Both the position numbers and the translations under genes were made by a program. Shown here piece by piece: positions 16,727 through 26,678 of a stretch of 64,000 nt of DNA. How positions within the stretch are numbered: position 1 is the stretch's first letter; the number at the start of each line of letters is the position of its first letter. Below the pieces are notes generated by a model that had not been told where the DNA came from, did not search any database, and worked only from the letters and a program-made list of their open reading frames with translations. The DNA comes from CAXQUZ01 sp942491145 (GTDB lineage Bacteria > Myxococcota_A > UBA796 > UBA2385), in NCBI GenBank assembly GCA_942491145.1, contig CALOBC010000001.1:385869-449868 (forward strand). The letters are read 5' to 3'.

Positions 16727-17716
16727 ATGTCCGCCGCCCCAAGGCGTCTGAATTTTGTCCCCGACTTGGGGACCTCAGGATCGACATCCTCCAAGTCTTG
16801 TCAGGTCAATCCGTCCCCTCATGAACGGCCGAGGGTTGTCTCCGCTCGCCGCACCGTGCAACAGACTCGGTCCACCTCCCCCGTGAACGTGGTGGTGGCG
16901 GCCATTCTGGGCTTGCTCGTGGCCCTCAGTCCCCGGGTGGGACAGCGGACTGCCGCCTCTCCCACCAGCCTTCCGGCGACCCTGGTGCACACGCTGGTGG
17001 CCTCGACGACCCCCGTGCCCGCTGTGCCCCCCACCGACGACGCCGTCCAGCTCGGTGCCCGCCGCCTGGCCATCCGCAGTGTCGCCCGCCTGCGCAGCGC
17101 CCCCGACGCCGCCTCAGAGCTCGCGCACGGGCGCTACCTCTACGTGCACGCGGTTGACCCAGACCTCCAAGAACTGGGTCTGCAGGTCATTGTCGAGCAC
17201 GCCGCCGCCGGCTGGCCCCAGGGCTTTCGGGGCCGCTTCCTGTCAGGGCTGACCGAGTCCGTCATCCGGTCCGCGCGGGAGCACCGGGTGCTGCCCTCCG
17301 TGACCCTCGCCCAAGCCATCCTCGAGAGTGGTTGGGGACGCTCCGGGCTCGCGGCCAACCACCACAACCTGTTCGGTGTGAAGGCCGGTGCATCCGACTC
17401 CCGCGTGCGCCTCGACACCCGTGAGCACTCCCGCGGCCGCCTGCGCCCCAGCCGCCGGTCCTTCCGCCGGTACGACAGCCACGCTGAGTCCATCGCCCAC
17501 CATGCGCGGCTTCTCGGCGAGGACCGTCGCTACCGCAGGGCCCGTGCCCACTGGACCGACTGGCGCGAGTTCCTCACGGCCATCGCACCGCGATATGCCA
17601 GCAGCCCCACCTACGTGGACGCCGTCGCCGAGATCGTCGAGCTGTACGATCTGGACCGCTGGGACGCGCTCATCGTGGACGCGGCCCGCGAAGACGACGC
17701 GCGCGCCCGAAGCTGA
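16727..17716 (+). CDS. Membrane-anchored glucosaminidase (FlgJ/LytG-like)
   Basis: A 329-aa peptidoglycan hydrolase. One membrane helix lies near residues 50-66 (PVNVVVAAILGLLVALSP), then a Pro/Ala linker. The C-terminal catalytic domain (about 175-315) has SVTLAQAILESGWGRSGLAA, whose Glu is the family's catalytic acid, then HHNLFGVKAG and SFRRYDSHAESIAHHARLL. These enzymes cut between GlcNAc and MurNAc during wall remodelling. The N-terminal 50 residues are basic and probably cytoplasmic. The gene is followed six bases later by the ATC-hydrolase-like gene. Confidence 0.8.
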   Translation: MSAAPRRLNFVPDLGTSGSTSSKSCQVNPSPHERPRVVSARRTVQQTRSTSPVNVVVAAILGLLVALSPRVGQRTAASPTSLPATLVHTLVASTTPVPAVPPTDDAVQLGARRLAIRSVARLRSAPDAASELAHGRYLYVHAVDPDLQELGLQVIVEHAAAGWPQGFRGRFLSGLTESVIRSAREHRVLPSVTLAQAILESGWGRSGLAANHHNLFGVKAGASDSRVRLDTREHSRGRLRPSRRSFRRYDSHAESIAHHARLLGEDRRYRRARAHWTDWREFLTAIAPRYASSPTYVDAVAEIVELYDLDRWDALIVDAAREDDARARS

Positions 17717-17722
17717 GTCGCT

Positions 17723-18439
17723 GTGTCTGATCCCACCGGGTCCCTCCCCCACGTGCCCCCACCCACCCGGGCTGGCCTCCGCGCATTTGAGGTTCGATCG
17801 GGTCAGCCGGCTGCAGTGGGCGCCATCTACCGCGCCCTGGGCCCGCTCCGGGGCACTCGCCTGTTGCTGGCCTTCGCCTTCCGCCAAGCGGTCACCGATC
17901 CGCTGAGTGGCCTGCCCGACGCCGATCCCAACGACATCGAAGAGTGGATGGCCCGGCGCCAGTTCGCCCCGGTGGTGCTGCTCGACGACGCACTGCGCAT
18001 CGACATGGGCATGTCCATCGAAGACGCCGTCGTGGTGCTGCGCGAGGTGGTCGGCGCCACGGGAGCAAAGTTCCTCGGCAGCTTGTTTCCGGACCTCGAC
18101 CCGGCGGTCTGGGCCGCGTCTCCGCCCGCCGCTCGGGAGACGCTGGTCCGTCGCACCTTCCGTCGCTTCGGCAACATCGTCGACGCCGACGTGCACCTCG
18201 GTGACCGCGAGGTGGGCTTTGATGTGTTGCAGTGCCGCTTCGCTGACTACTGCCGCCAGGTGGACCGCCTCCACTTGGCCCCCCTGTTCTGCCACGCCGA
18301 CGCGGTGTTCTTTGAGGACCCGAACAACCCCTATTCGCTGACCCGCCCCGGCACCCTCGCGACCGGTGCCCCCCACTGTGCATTCCGACTGCGCTTCAAG
18401 AACGCGCCCGGCGACGAGACCGTGCCCGGAGAAGAGTAA
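17723..18439 (+). CDS. L-2-amino-thiazoline-4-carboxylic acid hydrolase-like protein
   Basis: A 238-aa protein whose C-terminal half matches the ATC hydrolase family: FDVLQCRFADYCRQVDRLHL, then PLFCHADAVFFEDP, and a final GAPHCAFRLRFKN. The founding enzyme opens L-2-amino-thiazoline-4-carboxylate on the way to L-cysteine, but many relatives have unknown activity. The preserved cysteines in CRFADYC, FCHAD and HCAF are typical. It starts with GTG six bases after the glucosaminidase stop, so co-transcription is likely. It converges on the ABC exporter gene. Confidence 0.7.
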   Translation: MSDPTGSLPHVPPPTRAGLRAFEVRSGQPAAVGAIYRALGPLRGTRLLLAFAFRQAVTDPLSGLPDADPNDIEEWMARRQFAPVVLLDDALRIDMGMSIEDAVVVLREVVGATGAKFLGSLFPDLDPAVWAASPPAARETLVRRTFRRFGNIVDADVHLGDREVGFDVLQCRFADYCRQVDRLHLAPLFCHADAVFFEDPNNPYSLTRPGTLATGAPHCAFRLRFKNAPGDETVPGEE

Positions 18440-18449
18440 GGCGCGAACC

Positions 18450-20297
18450 CTACTGGTAGCCCCGGGCCTGCAGCTCGAACAAGCTCGCGTAGCGTGCGCC
18501 ATCGCGCATGAGCTGCTCGTGGGTGCCTTGTTCTTTGATCCGGCCGCCCTCCAACACAATGATCTCATCGGCCATCCGCACGGTGCTGAATCGGTGGCTG
18601 ATGAGGATGGCCAGCTTGTCTTCGGACAGGTCCCGCATCCGGGCAAAGATGTCGGCCTCGGCTTCGGCATCCATGGCACTGGTCGGCTCGTCCAACACCA
18701 AGATGTCGGCGTCTGAGCGCATGAATGCCCGACTCAGCGCAATCTTCTGCCACTGCCCCCCGGACAGCTCCTGGCCCCCGCGGAACCACCGGCCCAGCTG
18801 GGTGTCCCACGACTGTGGCATGGCCTCGATGAAGTCCTTGGACATGCCCTTTTCCGCGGCCTCCGCACGGGCTTCTGCATCCTCGATGCGGTCAATGTCG
18901 CCGACACCCACGTTCTCACCGACCGTGAACTGGTAGCGCACGAAGTCCTGAAAGATGACCCCCACCCGCGCGCGCAATGCAGCGTCGTCCCACTCGCGCA
19001 GGTCCACACCGTCGAGCACAATGCGCCCCACCGTCGGCAGATACAGGCCGGTTAACAACTTAATCAATGTCGTCTTTCCACTTCCATTGTGGCCCACCAA
19101 CGCAAGCTTGCGACCCGGGCAAAGGTGCAGGTCCACCCCTTGCAAGGCCCACTGACCCTCCGGTGCGCCAGGGTAGGCAAACCCCACATCCTCGAACCGC
19201 ACCCCATCGCCGGGCACCGTTCCCACCAAGACACCCCCGGTGCGGTCCCGAACTGGGGTCTCCAGAAACGCATGGAGGTTGGAGAGATAGAGGTTGTCCT
19301 CGTACATGCCGCCGACATCGGACAAGATGGCCTGAAACGCTCCTTGGCCTTGCTTGAAGACCATCAAGTACATGGTCATCTCGCCCAATGTGATGGCCTT
19401 GGCGACCGCACTCATCGCAATCCACACATAGGCCCCATACAAGGCCACCGTTGACGCGAGCCCCAACAGGTAGCCCCAGAATCCGCGCCGCTTCACCAGC
19501 CCCGCTTCTTCATGAAACACCTTCTGGAAGATGTCATCGTACCGGCCCACCAGCATCGGCCCCAAGCCCAACAGCTTGACTTCCTTCGCATAGTCTTCCC
19601 GACTGACCACCACTTCCAGGTAGTTCTGCATCCGCCGCTCCGGCGAGCGCCACGTGAACAAGCGAAAGCCCAAGTCGGCGAAGCGGGTCTCGACGAAGAA
19701 CGCAGGCAGGGTGGACAAGGCCAGCACGAGCACTGCGAGGGGACTGAACGCCAACAACAGCGCCCCATAGCTGACCAAGCTCAAGCCATTGCGCACCAAG
19801 CCAAAGCACTTGCGGACCAGCCCCAGCGGCCGAGTCGACGCACCACGGCGGGCTTGCACCATGCGGTCATAGGTTGCTGAGTCCTCAAACTGGGTCAGGT
19901 CGAGCTGGCGGGCCTTGTCGATGATCAACATGTTGACCCGGTGCCCCAGCAGCACCCGCAGCAAGCTCTGCACGGTCTGGTCGGCTCGCCGGATTCCCGC
20001 GAGAATGGCCACCAGCACGCCTTCCAGCCCCACCCAGAGCAAGGCGAGGTCGCGGTCCGCCCGCACCCCCGTGTCGATGGCATGCAACACCGCGTCCACG
20101 ATCTGTTTGCCCACCACCGCGACGGCGGCCGGGATCAATCCGGCCCCCACCGTGAGCACCACCAACGCAACAAACAGGCGCCGATCCGTCTGCCAGACCA
20201 GCCCAATCGCTTCGCGCACGTAGCGGAACACATCGCGGGCGCTCCCCGATGGGGAGGACGTCGAAGCGGCGGGCGGGTGGTGGGAGGCGGGCATCAT
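18450..20297 (-). CDS. ABC transporter, fused permease and ATPase (exporter type)
   Basis: A half-size ABC exporter of 615 aa. The N-terminal permease domain (about 40-330) has six likely membrane helices, beginning LFVALVVLTVGAGLIPAAVAV. The ATPase domain (about 360-610) has Walker A GHNGSGKTT, Q-loop VIFQDFVRY, signature LSGGQWQK, Walker B ILVLDEPTSAMD and switch His ISHRFSTVRMAD. It should act as a homodimer. The substrate is not predictable; lipids, peptides and small molecules are all possible. Start ATG 20297 follows a G-rich ribosome site. It lies 114 bp downstream of the giant signalling gene, same strand. Confidence 0.9.
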   Translation of the reverse strand: MMPASHHPPAASTSSPSGSARDVFRYVREAIGLVWQTDRRLFVALVVLTVGAGLIPAAVAVVGKQIVDAVLHAIDTGVRADRDLALLWVGLEGVLVAILAGIRRADQTVQSLLRVLLGHRVNMLIIDKARQLDLTQFEDSATYDRMVQARRGASTRPLGLVRKCFGLVRNGLSLVSYGALLLAFSPLAVLVLALSTLPAFFVETRFADLGFRLFTWRSPERRMQNYLEVVVSREDYAKEVKLLGLGPMLVGRYDDIFQKVFHEEAGLVKRRGFWGYLLGLASTVALYGAYVWIAMSAVAKAITLGEMTMYLMVFKQGQGAFQAILSDVGGMYEDNLYLSNLHAFLETPVRDRTGGVLVGTVPGDGVRFEDVGFAYPGAPEGQWALQGVDLHLCPGRKLALVGHNGSGKTTLIKLLTGLYLPTVGRIVLDGVDLREWDDAALRARVGVIFQDFVRYQFTVGENVGVGDIDRIEDAEARAEAAEKGMSKDFIEAMPQSWDTQLGRWFRGGQELSGGQWQKIALSRAFMRSDADILVLDEPTSAMDAEAEADIFARMRDLSEDKLAILISHRFSTVRMADEIIVLEGGRIKEQGTHEQLMRDGARYASLFELQARGYQ

Positions 20298-20411
20298 GCC
20301 GCCCCCTATGGGCACGCTTCGCGCCGTGCACAACCACCAAGGCCTGCATGGGGCCATTCGCGCGCTGGATGCGGGCGGCCGAGGGGCGCAGCTGGCGCCG
20401 AGCCCACTGCC

Positions 20412-23400
20412 TCAGGCCACGTCCGTGGCACGCTCGAGGTTGTCGCCCGCGAGCATCACGCAGTTCCGTCCCGCGTCTTTGGCGGCGTACAGCGCCATGT
20501 CGGCCCGTTGGACCAGTGCCGACCAGTCGGCGTCTTCGTCGCGCCGATACGAGGCACAACCCACCGATACACTGATGGTCCGGTGCTCGTTGTCGCCCAT
20601 CTCGACGGTCGAACCACACACCGCCATCCGCAGGCGCTCCCCGAGGGCCCGCAGCCCCTCGGCGTCGGCCGTGCGGGTGAGCACCACCATCTCTTCGCCG
20701 CCGTAGCGGAACACCAGGTCCCCGGAGCGCACACCCTCTCGCATGCGCTGGGCCGTCTCGATGAGGACGCGGTCACCCACCGCATGACCCCAGGTGTCGT
20801 TCACCCTCTTGAAGTGGTCGATGTCGCAGACAATGACGCCGTAGCCGATGTCCTCGGTGCTGCTCTGGCACTCGGTGTGCACGCCGCCGAGCACGTCCAT
20901 GAGGTGGCGGCGGTTGAACAGTCCGGTGAGCGGATCGGTGACGACCGCCTTGCGCAAGCGGGCGTTGAGCGCCTGGAGCTGCTTGTTCTTCTCGGCGAGC
21001 TCGAGCGCGGCCCGCTCCCGCTCCGCCAAGCGTGCAGCCACCCGGGCCTGCTTCACACTGGCCTCGAAGTACCGCACCTTCACCACGGCCACGGCCGCCA
21101 TGGCCGCCAGTCCCCGCATCAGCTCGGCGCTCTCCCAGAGGTGGCGCTGGCTCGCGGTCCGGCTGTCCACATAGATGGCGCCGATGATCGTGTCTTGGTG
21201 CCGCATGGGCACACAGAGCACCGATCGCAGCTCCAGCGCCACGATGCTGCGCTGATCCCTGAGATCACTGCGCTCATCGAGATCGGCCGCGATCACTTCC
21301 CGATCGTCCTCGATGCACTGGCGCACCACCGACATGCTCGGCTCGCCCTGGACCAGCCCGGTGCTGGCCGAGGCGACCACCTCGGTGGGCTCGCCCATCA
21401 GCACAAACGCCCGATCACACTCCAGCAGCGTCATGCTCGCTTCTGCGATCCGGTCCAGAACGCTGCGCAGGTCGGCCTGTTCGTTGATCGCCACCGCCAA
21501 GGTGACGAGCTGGGACACCCGGGCGTCCCGCTTGGGATCCCGCCACCGAGCACCGATCCGAGTGCCAAGCTGATCGGCCCGAAGGGACAGCGGGACGATC
21601 CCGGCTTCCCGAGCGAACAACCGCACACGATCCACCTGTCCTGCAGCCTCTTCAGCGCGATCGGCGTCCAGCAGCGCTTCCGCCACCCACAGCCGCACAA
21701 CCGCAAGATCCGCCGCAGCACCTGCGGCCTGGAGCGGCTCCGTGGCCTCCTGAATCCAGCCGTCAAGCTTCACGGCCACGCCGCCGGCGCGGGCGTAGTT
21801 CACCGCCAGCAAGGCCGAGGCCAAGCAAGACTCCAGCATCATGCCCAGCGTGGATGCGGCATCACGAACGGCCTCGACCTCGGCGAGGTGGGCCAGTCCC
21901 GAGCGCCGCTGCAAGGTCGCGATCTCGACCGCCCGAAGCCGGGCCTCAACCATCTCGCGATCCAGGTTCATCGACTCGGCGATCGCCATCGCCCGGACGA
22001 CCAGGCGGTCTGCGCTGGCGAGCTCGCCCATGACAATGTCCAGCTCAGCAAGATTGAGCGCGGCGTTGCACTCCAGATCCCGCAAGCCCAGACGGGCCGC
22101 GAGGGCTTGGGCCGACTCACCGGCGCCCCGTGCGCGCTCCCAGCGACCCAGCTCTTTGTAGCCAAGGCAGAGGTTGACCAACGCGCGGGCCTGCTCGTGC
22201 GCTGCATCGAGCCGCCGGAACAGCACCAGCGCTTGCTCCCAGGCGGTCACTGCGAGCGGACGATTGCCGGAGTTGTGGCGGACGGCACCGAGGTTGTTCA
22301 GCAGCCGGGCCCGATCGAGCATCGGCAGGCCGGAGTCACCGGAGGCAGCGGAGCACAGGGCAGCGTCGGCGTCCTTGAAGCGACCGGCGAACCAGAGCAG
22401 CCGCCCGAGGGCCGCACTCATGACGGCTCGGGCCCCCATGCCCACGCCCACCTTCGCCGGAACGGTCTCCAGCAGCACAATGGCGTCATCCAGGCGACCG
22501 AGGTGGTGCATCGACTGAGCGGCCACCAGCCGGGCCCGCAGCCAGATCTCCAGCTCACCGCTCTCCTGGGGAGGGGCGTCCGCGCACAGCGGCTGGGCCA
22601 GCTCCAGCGCCCGCTCGTGTTCCCCGAGAATATCGCTGGTCACGGCATCCACAAGGTCGAGGGACGCCGGCGAGGGTCGGCCGTCCAGCGCCACCCGGGA
22701 CCGCTCCACCCAGGCGCGAGCGCCTTCTGCGTCCCCGTCATTGGTCGCGGCAATCTGAGCCAGCTGAACCAGCAGCTCCACGTCGTGGCCCGTCGCCCGC
22801 TCCGCCCACCGCTCATCACCAAACGCCCGGGCATCGGCCGTCCGACCCGCAGCCACGAGCGCACGCACCCGGCTGACCGCAAAGTGGGAGGTCGGAGCCA
22901 TCGCCCAGATCTCGTCGGCCAGGCGCGCGGCCTCGACCGGATTGCGGGTCCGAAGCAGATCGATCGCGCTTCCCCCCCGCAGCATGACTGTGGCCCGGTC
23001 ACCGACCGCGACCGCAAGCTCCACGATGGTCGCCAGTGGCGGGACCTCCAGCGTCTTCATGTGCTGCAGCAGGCGCCAGCGCAGGGCGTCGGCATGCAGC
23101 GCCCGCTCCAGCACCGTGGTCCGCACCGAGGCCGAACACGCCAGCCCGGCGGGGGTCCGGTAGGCCAGCCCGGCATCCACCAGAGCACCCACCACGCCGC
23201 GCAGCTGGGCCACACCCACCGGATGCTCCAGCACTTGTCCCACGAGGGCCACCGCGAGCGCGCGGCTGTGCACAGCCAGGACCTCCAGCACCTGTCCGGC
23301 GAGGCTGTCCACTGTCGGCAGCCGCCACTGGCTCTCCCACGCCACCGTCGACGGCGCCCGGGCTGCGTCGAAGGCCCACGTGCGGTTGAGGCGGATGAGC

Positions 23401-24803
23401 GCCTCGGCATCGACCGCCGCACCCACTGCACGCCCGACCGCCCCAGGGTGTCCCCCAGACACGGTCGAGACCCACGCCAGGAGGCCGGGGATCTCGGCGT
23501 CATCGCCCAGAAGGTCCGCCAACAAGCCCTGGAGCTGGTCGCGATCAAAGGGTCCGAGCACGCAGTGTGCGGCGCTCCCATCCAGCTCGTCGAGGCGCTC
23601 TTCGGCCGCGATGCAGACGTCCGCACCCTCGGCGCACAGAATCCGAACCACCCGAGAGGTCATCGGATCCTGCTGCTCGAAGGAGTCCACCAACACCGGC
23701 CGGTCGGCGTCCACGATGATGCTGGCGATGCGGTGGGCCCGCGTCGCGTCATCCGGGGCGACGGGAAGCTCCACCTGGAGGGCTTCCAAGACAATCGAGA
23801 TGCCGGCCCAGGCATGGTCTCCCGCATCCGCCGGCACCCGCAGGCACGACCGCCCCCGGGCGGCAAGCTCCACGGCAACCCGGTCCAGCTCCCGGGTGCG
23901 CCCGCTTCCGGACGGTCCGATCAGCCCGATCCGCCCCCCCCGCTCCAACCAGCGGTCCAGTCCCCGCGCCAGCGCCGGCCGCTGCACATAGGCCACCTGC
24001 GCCCGACGCTCGATGAGCGGTCCGGTCACGGCCGAGAGGGGCACCCCTTGGGCGGCAAAGCGGTCCGCCGCATCCGCCGCCAGCGGGCGCTGATCAGGGT
24101 CCACAGCGAGGAGCTGTTGCACCAGCTTGCGCAGCCAATCCGGGCCAGCGCTCACCGCCGGTACATCGCAACAACGCCTTGCCAGACCCTCTTCAGGAGA
24201 GAGCGATCCAAAGGGAAGGCCGCCGTGCAGGCAAGCCCAGAGCACCAGGCCGGCCGAGTACACATCGGCCACCTCACTTGCCCCGCCACCGCTGAGCTGT
24301 TCCGGGGCGGCCCACGCAGCCGTCCCCCCCATGCCGCCGGCCAATCCAAAGTCGATCAGATGCACAGGCACCACATCCGATGCGGAGTACAGGAGGTTCT
24401 CGGGCTTGATGTCGCCGTGGCAGACCCCCGCTTGGTGCACCGATGCCAAGGCATCCAACAGGGTCGCACCCATCCTCGCCACTGCGTCCGGGTCCATCGC
24501 CCCCTGGCTCACCCGACAATCCAGCGGCCGCCCAGGGGCCAGATCCATCGCCACAAAGTTCAACTCGCACGACCACTCACCATGGTCCAACAAGCGCGGA
24601 ACGGCCGGGTGGCACATCCGGCTCAGCGCCTTGATCTCCGTGCCAACCGGCGCAGCTACCAATTTTAGGGCGACGGTGCGGCCCCCATCGCCAGAGGCGA
24701 TCCAGGTCTCCCCAAACGCACCCGCACCAAGCCGCTCCACGAGGGTCCAGCGCCCTCGCTTCTGGCCGGCCTGGGCCGTGTTGTGGGGATGTTCTGGTGT
24801 CAT
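20412..24803 (-). CDS. Ser/Thr kinase-AAA-TPR-GAF-GGDEF signalling protein
   Basis: A 1463-aa multidomain protein. Residues about 18-260 form a Ser/Thr kinase: glycine loop GAGAFGETW, VALK lysine, HGDIKPEN near 129 (HGD replaces HRD) and IDFG. A P-loop NTPase follows (GPSGSGRT near 292). About 480-1080 is an alpha-helical TPR-like array. A GAF domain (about 1105-1240) contains ECDRAFVLMG and VPMRHQDTIIGAIYVDS. A coiled coil leads into a GGDEF domain (about 1290-1450): CDIDHFKRVNDTWGHAVGD and RYGGEEMVV near 1367. The GGEEM signature supports active c-di-GMP synthesis. ATG 24803 has GGAG six bases upstream. A PilZ protein (c-di-GMP receptor) is encoded just upstream, implying a kinase-to-c-di-GMP pathway. 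Confidence 0.88.
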   Translation of the reverse strand: MTPEHPHNTAQAGQKRGRWTLVERLGAGAFGETWIASGDGGRTVALKLVAAPVGTEIKALSRMCHPAVPRLLDHGEWSCELNFVAMDLAPGRPLDCRVSQGAMDPDAVARMGATLLDALASVHQAGVCHGDIKPENLLYSASDVVPVHLIDFGLAGGMGGTAAWAAPEQLSGGGASEVADVYSAGLVLWACLHGGLPFGSLSPEEGLARRCCDVPAVSAGPDWLRKLVQQLLAVDPDQRPLAADAADRFAAQGVPLSAVTGPLIERRAQVAYVQRPALARGLDRWLERGGRIGLIGPSGSGRTRELDRVAVELAARGRSCLRVPADAGDHAWAGISIVLEALQVELPVAPDDATRAHRIASIIVDADRPVLVDSFEQQDPMTSRVVRILCAEGADVCIAAEERLDELDGSAAHCVLGPFDRDQLQGLLADLLGDDAEIPGLLAWVSTVSGGHPGAVGRAVGAAVDAEALIRLNRTWAFDAARAPSTVAWESQWRLPTVDSLAGQVLEVLAVHSRALAVALVGQVLEHPVGVAQLRGVVGALVDAGLAYRTPAGLACSASVRTTVLERALHADALRWRLLQHMKTLEVPPLATIVELAVAVGDRATVMLRGGSAIDLLRTRNPVEAARLADEIWAMAPTSHFAVSRVRALVAAGRTADARAFGDERWAERATGHDVELLVQLAQIAATNDGDAEGARAWVERSRVALDGRPSPASLDLVDAVTSDILGEHERALELAQPLCADAPPQESGELEIWLRARLVAAQSMHHLGRLDDAIVLLETVPAKVGVGMGARAVMSAALGRLLWFAGRFKDADAALCSAASGDSGLPMLDRARLLNNLGAVRHNSGNRPLAVTAWEQALVLFRRLDAAHEQARALVNLCLGYKELGRWERARGAGESAQALAARLGLRDLECNAALNLAELDIVMGELASADRLVVRAMAIAESMNLDREMVEARLRAVEIATLQRRSGLAHLAEVEAVRDAASTLGMMLESCLASALLAVNYARAGGVAVKLDGWIQEATEPLQAAGAAADLAVVRLWVAEALLDADRAEEAAGQVDRVRLFAREAGIVPLSLRADQLGTRIGARWRDPKRDARVSQLVTLAVAINEQADLRSVLDRIAEASMTLLECDRAFVLMGEPTEVVASASTGLVQGEPSMSVVRQCIEDDREVIAADLDERSDLRDQRSIVALELRSVLCVPMRHQDTIIGAIYVDSRTASQRHLWESAELMRGLAAMAAVAVVKVRYFEASVKQARVAARLAERERAALELAEKNKQLQALNARLRKAVVTDPLTGLFNRRHLMDVLGGVHTECQSSTEDIGYGVIVCDIDHFKRVNDTWGHAVGDRVLIETAQRMREGVRSGDLVFRYGGEEMVVLTRTADAEGLRALGERLRMAVCGSTVEMGDNEHRTISVSVGCASYRRDEDADWSALVQRADMALYAAKDAGRNCVMLAGDNLERATDVA

Positions 24804-24843
24804 TCGAGACTCCAACGACGTCAACTACACAGATGGGAACGGA

Positions 24844-25371
24844 TCAGAGCCGCCGCTTCGCAAGGTCGGCGATCAAGCCCGCCGCTGCCCGACCGGCCGG
24901 CGCACCCATCGGCGATGACCCGGCACCCCGGCGGTCCAGCTCGACGAGGTACATGGCCATCGGCACATACGCGGACTCATAGAGAACTCCACGTATAAAC
25001 GACAAGCCCACGCGCTGGTCTTCTTCGAGGTCGGGGCTCACCCGCACGACCACCCCCTGGAGCAGCACCGGTCCACCAGAGAGGTGGAGCTCGACTTCCA
25101 ACAGGTCGCCCATCCTCACGATCACCCCGCACTTCTGGACGACGACCCCGATCCCCCCCAGGCTGACGTCGACCAAGCGGCGACAGCGGAGCCGAGCGCC
25201 GTCCGCACTCGTGAGCACCACCCGGCACCCAGCGCGCGCGTCCAGGTTGAAGCGACGCCAAGCACGGCGGCCAGTGCCTTCCAAGCTGTTGCAGGCTTCT
25301 GCGATCGCTGACAGGCTTCGATGGGCCGATCGGTCCCCATCCTCAGGTGGCACTCGATTCACTGTCGACAC
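24844..25371 (-). CDS. PilZ-domain protein (c-di-GMP receptor)
   Basis: A 175-aa cytoplasmic protein. The PilZ domain spans about 35-145, with the arginine motif RRAWRRF, the second box DVSLGGIG (D/N-x-S-x-x-G), and the strand VGLSFI. Both c-di-GMP contact motifs are intact. The C-terminus is an Ala/Gly-rich tail. GTG start with GGAGG four bases upstream. The gene ends 40 bp before the GGDEF-containing kinase on the same strand, so it is likely the first gene of the operon and a direct effector or feedback sensor. Confidence 0.85.
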   Translation of the reverse strand: MSTVNRVPPEDGDRSAHRSLSAIAEACNSLEGTGRRAWRRFNLDARAGCRVVLTSADGARLRCRRLVDVSLGGIGVVVQKCGVIVRMGDLLEVELHLSGGPVLLQGVVVRVSPDLEEDQRVGLSFIRGVLYESAYVPMAMYLVELDRRGAGSSPMGAPAGRAAAGLIADLAKRRL

Positions 25372-25598
25372 GGGACCTCCGACTGCTCGGGCGTTGTCGC
25401 AACACCAGCGCTGCGTCCCCCCTCGGGCCCCCTCTCATCGGCCCACAGCCGGCGGCCTGAAGCGCCCTCGTCGGCCCCCGCGCTGTGCGCCAGGCGCCGC
25501 GCCCATGGACACCGGGCATCCTCGCGGTAGGATCGAGACCTGGACGGTTCCCGCCGACCTCGTGGGGATTCCCGACGCACGCCACCTCGGAGGCCACT

Positions 25599-26639
25599 GT
25601 GCTCGCTGCACTCCTCGTTGTTCCCACGCTGATGTTGGCCCCAGCCCACGCGGACGACGCCCGCTGGCCGGCCGGCGAGACCCACCGCTGGTACCTGGAA
25701 CACACCCAAGAATTGCCCCAGCTGCTGTGGGCACTGGGCCCCGAAAATGCCGACGTTCGGCTGCAAGCCGTGCAGATCCGTGCGGTGGTCTCCTGTGCGG
25801 CAGACCCCAGTGAGCTTCGGTCTCGTGCCGATCAACACATCGTGTGCGACTTCGAGAAGGTCGCCGTGGCCGGCCGGGGCGTGGAGGGAGAGGCCCGCCA
25901 GCTCGACATCGTGCTCAACGCCCTCGCGGCGCGCGCCCAGTCCATGCAGTGGGACTTCGAGCTGGATCGGGATGGCCGCATCCACAACCCCGACATCGTC
26001 GGACTCGACACCCAGAACCACCGCGACAACCGGTTCAAGCAGCTGCTGCGCCTGCTCATGGCCTCGGCGATGGCCGGCTTGGAGGTGGGGCCACCGCCGG
26101 GGCGGGATCGACCGTTGCCCACTTCCCCCGACTCGGTCTGGACCCAACGCAGCCCGCGGATTGTGCTGTTCCCCACCCCCACGGGCACGTCGGGCAGCTT
26201 CCAGCTCCGGCGCCACACCGTGGATGCCGACGATCAACTGGTTCACACCTCAAGCTGGGGGGTCGGCACGATCGCACCCGGCGCCACCCAGCTCACCCTG
26301 GCGACCTACGCGGGCGACGACGCGTGGCTGGACAAAGAGACGGGTCGGCTGGTGCACCGGGGATGGTGGGTGGTGGCAAAGCCCACGCCTTCGTCCATGG
26401 TCACGCGCACAGCGGACGTCGCGGGGGCCGCGGGCACCTCGCTGAGCGGCCCCTACGGCATCGCAAGCTGGCGCCAGGGAGGCTACTTGGCGCGCCTCGA
26501 CCAAGTGGACATCGAACCCGACGTCGGCACCAGCGGACTCACCGGCTGGCGGGAGGGCCCGTCCACCGAGATGCTGGACAAGGCGGACTCCGGTCACTGG
26601 CGCGAGCAGTTTCCCCGCCCCGAAGACGCCCGCTGGTAG
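25599..26639 (+). CDS. Exported protein of unknown function
   Basis: Not recognised. From GTG 25599 (GGAGG five bases upstream) the protein has 346 residues, beginning with a signal peptide (VLAALLVVPTLMLAPAHA). The mature part looks globular and beta-rich with repeated tryptophans (SSWGVGTIAPGATQL, RLVHRGWWVVAK) and few cysteines (AVVSCAAD, IVCDFEK), which could form a disulphide. An in-frame extension upstream to 25485 lacks the signal-peptide context. It is probably periplasmic or outer-membrane-associated. The HAD phosphatase gene follows 39 bp later. Confidence 0.6.
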   Translation: MLAALLVVPTLMLAPAHADDARWPAGETHRWYLEHTQELPQLLWALGPENADVRLQAVQIRAVVSCAADPSELRSRADQHIVCDFEKVAVAGRGVEGEARQLDIVLNALAARAQSMQWDFELDRDGRIHNPDIVGLDTQNHRDNRFKQLLRLLMASAMAGLEVGPPPGRDRPLPTSPDSVWTQRSPRIVLFPTPTGTSGSFQLRRHTVDADDQLVHTSSWGVGTIAPGATQLTLATYAGDDAWLDKETGRLVHRGWWVVAKPTPSSMVTRTADVAGAAGTSLSGPYGIASWRQGGYLARLDQVDIEPDVGTSGLTGWREGPSTEMLDKADSGHWREQFPRPEDARW

Positions 26640-26678
26640 CTGCTCTGCCCGCGGTGCCGCCCCCGCACCGAGGCCCGC

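Noticed and set aside
19941..24668. 1575-codon open frame on the plus strand
   Set aside because: Antisense to the kinase-GGDEF gene; its translation is His/Arg/Pro-rich without domain signals. High GC codon bias opens antisense frames.
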